Part shown: one piece after another, positions 58,858 to 64,000 of the stretch | Position numbering within the stretch: position 1 is the first letter of the stretch | Layout: each line of letters opens with the position of its first letter | Assembly (NCBI GenBank): GCA_022559845.1 | Contig: CM040125.1 | Coordinates: 285,186,200 to 285,250,199 of the forward strand | DNA from: Amorphophallus konjac | Taxonomy: Eukaryota; Streptophyta; Magnoliopsida; Alismatales; Araceae | DNA: 64,000 nt | Direction: 5' to 3' | Translations under genes and position numbers: made by a program | The notes under the pieces: model-generated | Databases searched by the model: none | The model's input: only the letters and a program-made list of their open reading frames with translations | What the model was told of the DNA's origin: nothing

Positions 58858-60896
58858 ATGTCTGAGCATGGAATTCATGATTGACCTTCCGAGGTTTGGG
58901 GGTCTATGTTTTTACAAGTGGTTTAATCAATTTAGAGAGTACGCGATGCAGGTTAACCCAGATCTATGGATAATAATTACACACAGCTCTTATGAAGTTC
59001 CAAAGGACAATTCCTTATGGAAAACCTCAGACCTCTTGAAATTCACAAAGAATCAGAAGGCCCTGGAGCTAATTCAAAGGGCTATAAATACTGATAAGTT
59101 TCGATGTGTGCTTGATTGTTGAAGTGCGTCAGAAGATGTTTATATGGTTGCAGCCATCAAATGTTAGGATGAGGTGAACTGTCTCATGGTAGTAGATGAA
59201 GATGAGGGTTATATGGAGGAAACTTCGTCACAGGTAAACTCTGACACTGGTAATTTCTGCCTCGAAGATTTGATTGTGTTGAATGAGCATTTAATTAAGA
59301 AGTACGATAAAATTAAATCTGAGAAGAAGAAACTAAGAAAAGAAATGCTGCATGAAATCAGAAGTATGAAGGTGGAAAATGAAAACCTAAAGTAAGATAT
59401 GAACAGAAAAGAAAATGAATTGAAACACTTGAAGTTTGAGAATGAGAGTTTAAGGAATAGGCTCATCAAAGAAAATGATTCTTGCAATGAATGTGCTATT
59501 CTCAGAGATTTAATTAATGATGTAGATTTGGATGACAATTTGCAAAAGGAATTAATCACATCCCTGAAAGAAGAAAACAAATTGAGGTTGAAGAAAGTGA
59601 AGAAAAATTGTTTGAAGAAAATGGTTACTTGAAAGATCAAAACAAGAAACTGATGGTTTTGAACATTGTGCTTTCTGAAAAACTGATAGCCATTGGAAAA
59701 GGTAAGGCAATTCTGAATGACAAAGAAGCTAATGAGAATTTGAAGATACTGTAGGAAAATGAAAATTTGAAAAGACTCAATGATGGTTTGCATAATCAAA
59801 TAATTTCATGTGAAGATGATATTGTGTTATTGCAAACTAAAATTGATGATCTAAAAGCCTCTATGTCTAAATTTGTGAAAGGAAAGGACAATTTGAATAA
59901 ATTGCTTGGCTCTAAGGTGAATTTTCAGAAAGAAGATCTCGGTTATGTGCCTGTCAATAAACGGACTAATGAAAAGAAGAAGTCAACTATATTCGTGAAA
60001 AGATCTGAACAGGCTAACCAATCTAGTTCTTCTATTTTTCAATTCATTGTAAAGAAAGCTGAGAATTCAAATAAAAATCAGAAAAAAGGTTCAAAAATCA
60101 AAGAAAAATATTAATATGAATAAGTCCAAACCTGTCCCTGATTTACATGTGCATGTTGCTCACTGCTCACACATACATTCACACTCTTATGCGAATGTCA
60201 ATTCTGTCAATCAAGTGAATGTGAATAAAAAGGTAGTAACATGTCACTATTGTGGGAAGGTTGGACATATTATGCATGACTGTTTTACATTGATAAATGA
60301 TGAAAGAAATGCTGTTAGGATATATCCTAAAAATTATCTTCCTAGGAAACCACCTACTGACCAGAAAAAAAATTGAATGTTATTGTTGTGGCATGTTTGG
60401 CCACATTGTTGCCTTCTGTTGGCATGCCCCAGAGAAGAAACTTAAGTCTGAATTTGTTTCATTCCCTGCTAAAAGAAATCTCTCAGGCCTGAATAAATTT
60501 CCTGTGAATCATGTCTCTGATAGAACTTACCTCGGTTCTAGAGGAAAGTACATTGAATGTTCCCATTGTGGGAAGGCTGGCCACTCAGTCAAAGACTATT
60601 GGCATGTTCATAAAAAGAATGACTCTAGTGTAAACAGAAATAGAAGTTTTCATGTTAACAGAAGTAGAAATCATGTTCAATCATATCCAATTCATGCACA
60701 TGCTCATTCCTATAAAAAGAACATGAAATCTAGTGTTTCCTGTTATTATTGTGGGCAATTTGGGCACTCCATGAATGACTGTCGTTTAATGATATTTGAT
60801 GACTCAAAAGCCCAACGACTTTGGAACGCACCCATCAAAGGTGCTATTAACCGTGCAAGACCCAAGACTGTTTGGGTACCTGCCCATGCCAAATAG
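58858..60896 (+). pseudogene. Element H gag with four CCHC knuckles, broken
   Basis: ATG 58858 (MSEHG) matches the usual Sirevirus gag opening but needs a frame change to reach PRFGGLCFYKW, which is in frame with ATG 58868. The middle is Lys/Glu-rich and coiled-coil-like (about 59180-59900). Stops (near 59120, 59165, 59394, 59752) and shifts near 59585, 60114 and the A-run at 60364-60372 break the frame. Knuckles: CHYCGKVGHIMHDC (60242-60283), CYCCGMFGHIVAFC (60378-60419), CSHCGKAGHSVKDY with the last Cys lost (60558-60599), CYYCGQFGHSMNDC (60741-60782). Gag would form the virus-like particle and bind RNA. This copy cannot make a full protein. Confidence 0.85.
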
Positions 60897-63614
60897 TGTG
60901 CTAACTAGCAGGTGTGCCTTGGAATGGAATAAAGGGGGTAATAAACCAAGGCACCTGAAATGAACCCAAATTCTGAGATTTTTAGGTAAACTCACTAAAC
61001 TCTCTATCACTACACTCTTTGCTTAGTCTGTTAGTTAAATTGATTAATTGCAAAGCATGATTAATTTTGATTCAACATTTGCATATCATTTGCAAAAATG
61101 TGTAAAATCATCTATGTTCCTTCTAACAGAACCGTTCTAAAAATCTGAATTGACATTCACGGTAAGTGTAATCTGTCTCAGTTGGATTGGCTTGTTTGTT
61201 TCTTGAGCATACCCCATGATTTTCTTCACACAATAGGTCGTGTGTTTGTGGCACTTGAATGATCATTTCGTACTGCATAGTGTCAGGGGAGGATAGTTGT
61301 CTTTTCATAAAGATTCATGCTACTTGTGTTTTTGAATGCGCTCAGAAGGATAAGTCAAAGCACTTCTTGAGTATCATGCATGCTTGTTTAGGATAATTCC
61401 ATGCATAGTCTTCATGTCATTCACGAATCGTTAATGCACTTGGATACATGTAGTGAACTGCACAAGCATTGTATTAAATCTAAAAATCTAAAAAGAAAAG
61501 TTCTTCGCTGCATCAAGTTAGGGGGAGTGTCTTTAGACTCATTTGTCTTCTTCAAATTGAACCCCTCCTATCTGGTCTGTTGCATCAGCTTTTACTCTTG
61601 TGAGCTGAATTCGTTTTGAACTTCTCTCTATCTGAACTCACATCAATTGATATCACTTTTTTCTAACTGATCTTGAATTTTAATTTTCTCCTTGCTACTC
61701 CTTAAGCTACTGAAGAAGAACTTCATTCGAATTCTTTCTTGTCTCTATTGTCAAGCTGATCGGTCTGCATTCCAGACTCAACTGTTGGTTATAAGATTGA
61801 TGCACTTAAGAACATTTTTCCTGCTGCATCTAGGTTCAATTCACTGTTGTTGGTTTCTTGAAAATATGCCTGAAAGCATGAGTTTCATTATTTCTCATTT
61901 TGTATCCTTGTTGGTAAATGACCTCGGTTGCTCTCTAAGGGATTGATTCTATTAACTGGTTGCCATTGAATGTGTTGATTCATCTAACTTGGAAAGATTT
62001 CATTCGATGCATCCGAATCATAAATCAGACATATTCTGAAAAGAAGAATCTTCTATTATTTTGGCTTAAAATGTTTGATGAATCAAATTGATTTAAGTCT
62101 AATGTATTCATTAAGTTTTGATCTAAAAGACATGAAAGTATCTGAATCATTTGTTTAATAAATCTTAACCAATTATCTCATGTAGTTTCATGCAAAACCT
62201 TCTGAAACCTGAAACTTTAAAAGATATGGTCTCCTTTGGTTAAGATACATGTAGAGAGTATTATTTTTAAACATTTCAGTGTACAGAACATTATCTGAAA
62301 AACCTAAAGAGTATTTGAAAGAAAATGGTGTCAGAACAATGATTTTGGTCACCGAAAAACTGGGTCCTCTATCGAAGAAATGAAGTAAACCCATGTCATG
62401 AAGTGTCATAATCATCTCTGGCCAAGTAAGTGAAAACCTGGCAGAGCAATGGCATGGTAGTGTCGAGTAACTGGGGATTCTGGCCTCTAATCAAGGTGTT
62501 TCCTCATGTAAAAAGGCACTCCAAAATGCCAACTCTATTCTCACTGAGAGGCAACAAGGTTGTCACACTGAGTAACTGGGTCACTTCACCTAAGACATGT
62601 TGTGCCTCACGTAAAAAGGTGTTGATGTAACCAGACTTGCTCAGGAAAGATAAGTGTATCAAAGAAAAATCTGAAACATGTATGAATCAAAGACAAGTTC
62701 AGATACACTCATATCTGTTTGGCCTCAATACTATCTTGTGTAACTTTCAAATGGGTCATTGAATTTGAATGAGTATGATAGAGGGAGGTTAAACATGAAT
62801 ATCATATGAGTTTTTTGTTCATGTCTATTAAAAGGTGGTTCAGATATGAGTATTGTAGTTTCTTAACGAACTTTGTATATATCATTCTTAAATCATGCTG
62901 ATAAGTATAGACTTATTCATGATCTATTATAATACAAGAGTCTGATATTCATCTTTCTGGATTTATGAAGTTGATGTCCTAATAAAAACCTTTCTACCTT
63001 GACCACTCAATGGCAATTGAGTAAAATGCCTGTGCTAGTTTCTCTCGCTCACTGTCTTTGAGATTCCATGCTGAGACTCCTTTGCTGATTGAAATTCAAG
63101 AATTCTTTGCAATCACTGATATTGATAATTATTGATTGCTCCTATGATTTACTTGATATCAAGGTTCATCTCATTTGGTATTAGACTTTAGACATGTTGA
63201 CTTGCTCGAGTTCTGAGGTTAAGGGGGTAACTTGCTTTATTTGTTCTTTCTGAACACTCCTTCCTGGGTGCCGGTCAGCACTCTACTTATCACTATCCTA
63301 TCCCCACTTATCTTTATATCACATTTTCAGGGGGGAACATGTTTCCTTCTATCACGTGGTATGCATTTTTTTTCAATCCAAAGACTATCTGCATGTACCA
63401 TATCATGTCTGTCTACTTTTCCCATTATCAATTGATCTCATACAACATCACCATGTGGTATCATTCATTTTACAAGGGGGAGATTGCATTTCAATCATTT
63501 CATGCCTACTAATCTTTACTCTAAAACTATTTTCTTTTTCAGGAAGTCAAAGGGGGAGAATAGTTTGACATGTGCAGTGTTGGTGTAACTCATGTCATAG
63601 TGTTGCCATTATCA
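60897..63614 (+). other. Element H: 2.7 kb between gag and 3' LTR without pol
   Basis: No protease, integrase, reverse transcriptase or RNase H motif in any frame. A+T-rich with only short frames. G-rich purine tracts lie near 61520, 63224, 63331, 63475 and 63551. The element therefore depends on another copy's enzymes. Confidence 0.75.
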
Positions 63615-63627
63615 AAAAGGGGGAGAA
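63615..63627 (+). other. Element H polypurine tract
   Basis: AAAAAGGGGGAGAA directly before the 3' LTR. Near copies TCAAAGGGGGAGAATAG (about 63547) and ACAAGGGGGAGATTG (about 63472) lie just upstream. Confidence 0.85.
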
Positions 63628-64000
63628 TAAGCCCCTGTGGTTTTGATGATAGCAAACACTATGAGTCATTATATGTCGGTATGAAATAAGTGATGATTGA
63701 TATTGATTGATTGTATATTTTGCATATCCACTGTTCAGTCTGAATACATGTTAGGCCAGTGCAATTGTTCAGTGTCAATGCATCTCGGTATAGTTTGTTG
63801 GCTGCACTTTAGCTCATAAGCATTGTAGGGATCAAGGTCCATGCAGACCTCATCTATGTGCATTTCAAGGTCAATGCATTCACTTACGTTCAGCACACTA
63901 TGTCAGTGCATACTCATGGTTCAGTAGGCTAAGTCAATGCTCCTCGATGTTTAAGTCTGTGCAGGGTCATTTGTCTAAGGCCAAAGTTCGTGCACATCTT
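63628..64000 (+). repeat. Element H 3' LTR, cut by window end
   Basis: It matches 56688-57061 with scattered differences. It contains the start of the AAGTCGGTGCA array. Confidence 0.88.

Larger units (their letters stand above)
56688..64000 (+). mobile_element. Element H: Sirevirus-like gag-only LTR retrotransposon (partial)
   Basis: The 5' LTR is 56688-58723 and the 3' LTR starts near 63628, continuing past the window. Primer-site variant TGATATCAGAGC at 58726-58737. The gag remnant has four zinc knuckles, no protease or pol follows, and multiple polypurine tracts precede the 3' LTR. Long LTRs, a leader reading AACAGTTGATATCAGAGC, zinc-knuckle gag and multiplied polypurine tracts are known Sirevirus traits. 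The TSD cannot be checked because the right end is outside. Confidence 0.85.

Overview
The window looks like intergenic heterochromatin of a large, repeat-rich plant genome. I see no host gene, rRNA, tRNA or CRISPR array. Nearly all of it is LTR retrotransposons, several nested inside one another. Evidence: tRNA-Met-type primer sites (TGGTATCAGAGC), polypurine tracts, TATA boxes inside LTRs, 5-bp target-site duplications (TSDs), a Ty3/gypsy chromovirus polyprotein with a chromodomain, and a Sirevirus-like (Ty1/copia) gag-only element. Sireviruses suggest an angiosperm; I cannot name a species.

Layout. (1) 1-3455: short-motif arrays (AAGTCTRTACA and CAGCGGYAC units) around a TATA box, probably decayed Sirevirus-like LTR sequence. 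(2) Element A, minus, 3456-32501, TSD GTTCT, a non-autonomous element. Inside it is element B, minus, 8120-29506, TSD CTTCC, a chromovirus. Inside B is element C, plus, 13402-23610, TSD ATTTC, the most complete chromovirus. B carries an extra LTR plus 62 bp of duplicated flank on its right side. (3) 32507-43510: remains of an older minus-strand chromovirus, D. Element E, plus, 33488-40910, TSD CAAAG, non-autonomous, is inserted 14 bp upstream of D's gag start. (4) 43511-46922 and 55421-56687: a decayed minus-strand LTR element with no recognisable pol (G). Element F, minus, 46923-55420, TSD GTACA, is inserted in it; F has near-identical LTRs and an uninterrupted 884-codon ORF. (5) Element H, plus, 56688 to beyond the window: long LTRs, a broken gag with four zinc knuckles, no pol, and several polypurine tracts.

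How the parts relate. B and C encode gag, protease, reverse transcriptase, RNase H and chromodomain integrase. A, E and F lack reverse transcriptase and the integrase core. They keep pieces of chromovirus gag or integrase C-terminus around a shared protein region I do not recognise: a WLK/IYTNG/LLPMEEEPI-type segment followed by four or five CPGPP-like repeats. A, B, C, D, E and F share an LTR block built on CCTCCACGCAGGGAGG (or its reverse complement) and a hairpin, ACTCGAC-NNN-GTCGAGT, just upstream of the polypurine tract. B, C, E and F share the TGGTATCAGAGC primer site; A has a one-base variant. This fits A, E and F being parasites mobilised by C-like chromoviruses. That set of elements is my best candidate for an undescribed system. 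Every premature stop in the B and C polyproteins is a C-to-T change on the coding strand, the pattern expected from deamination of methylated cytosine.
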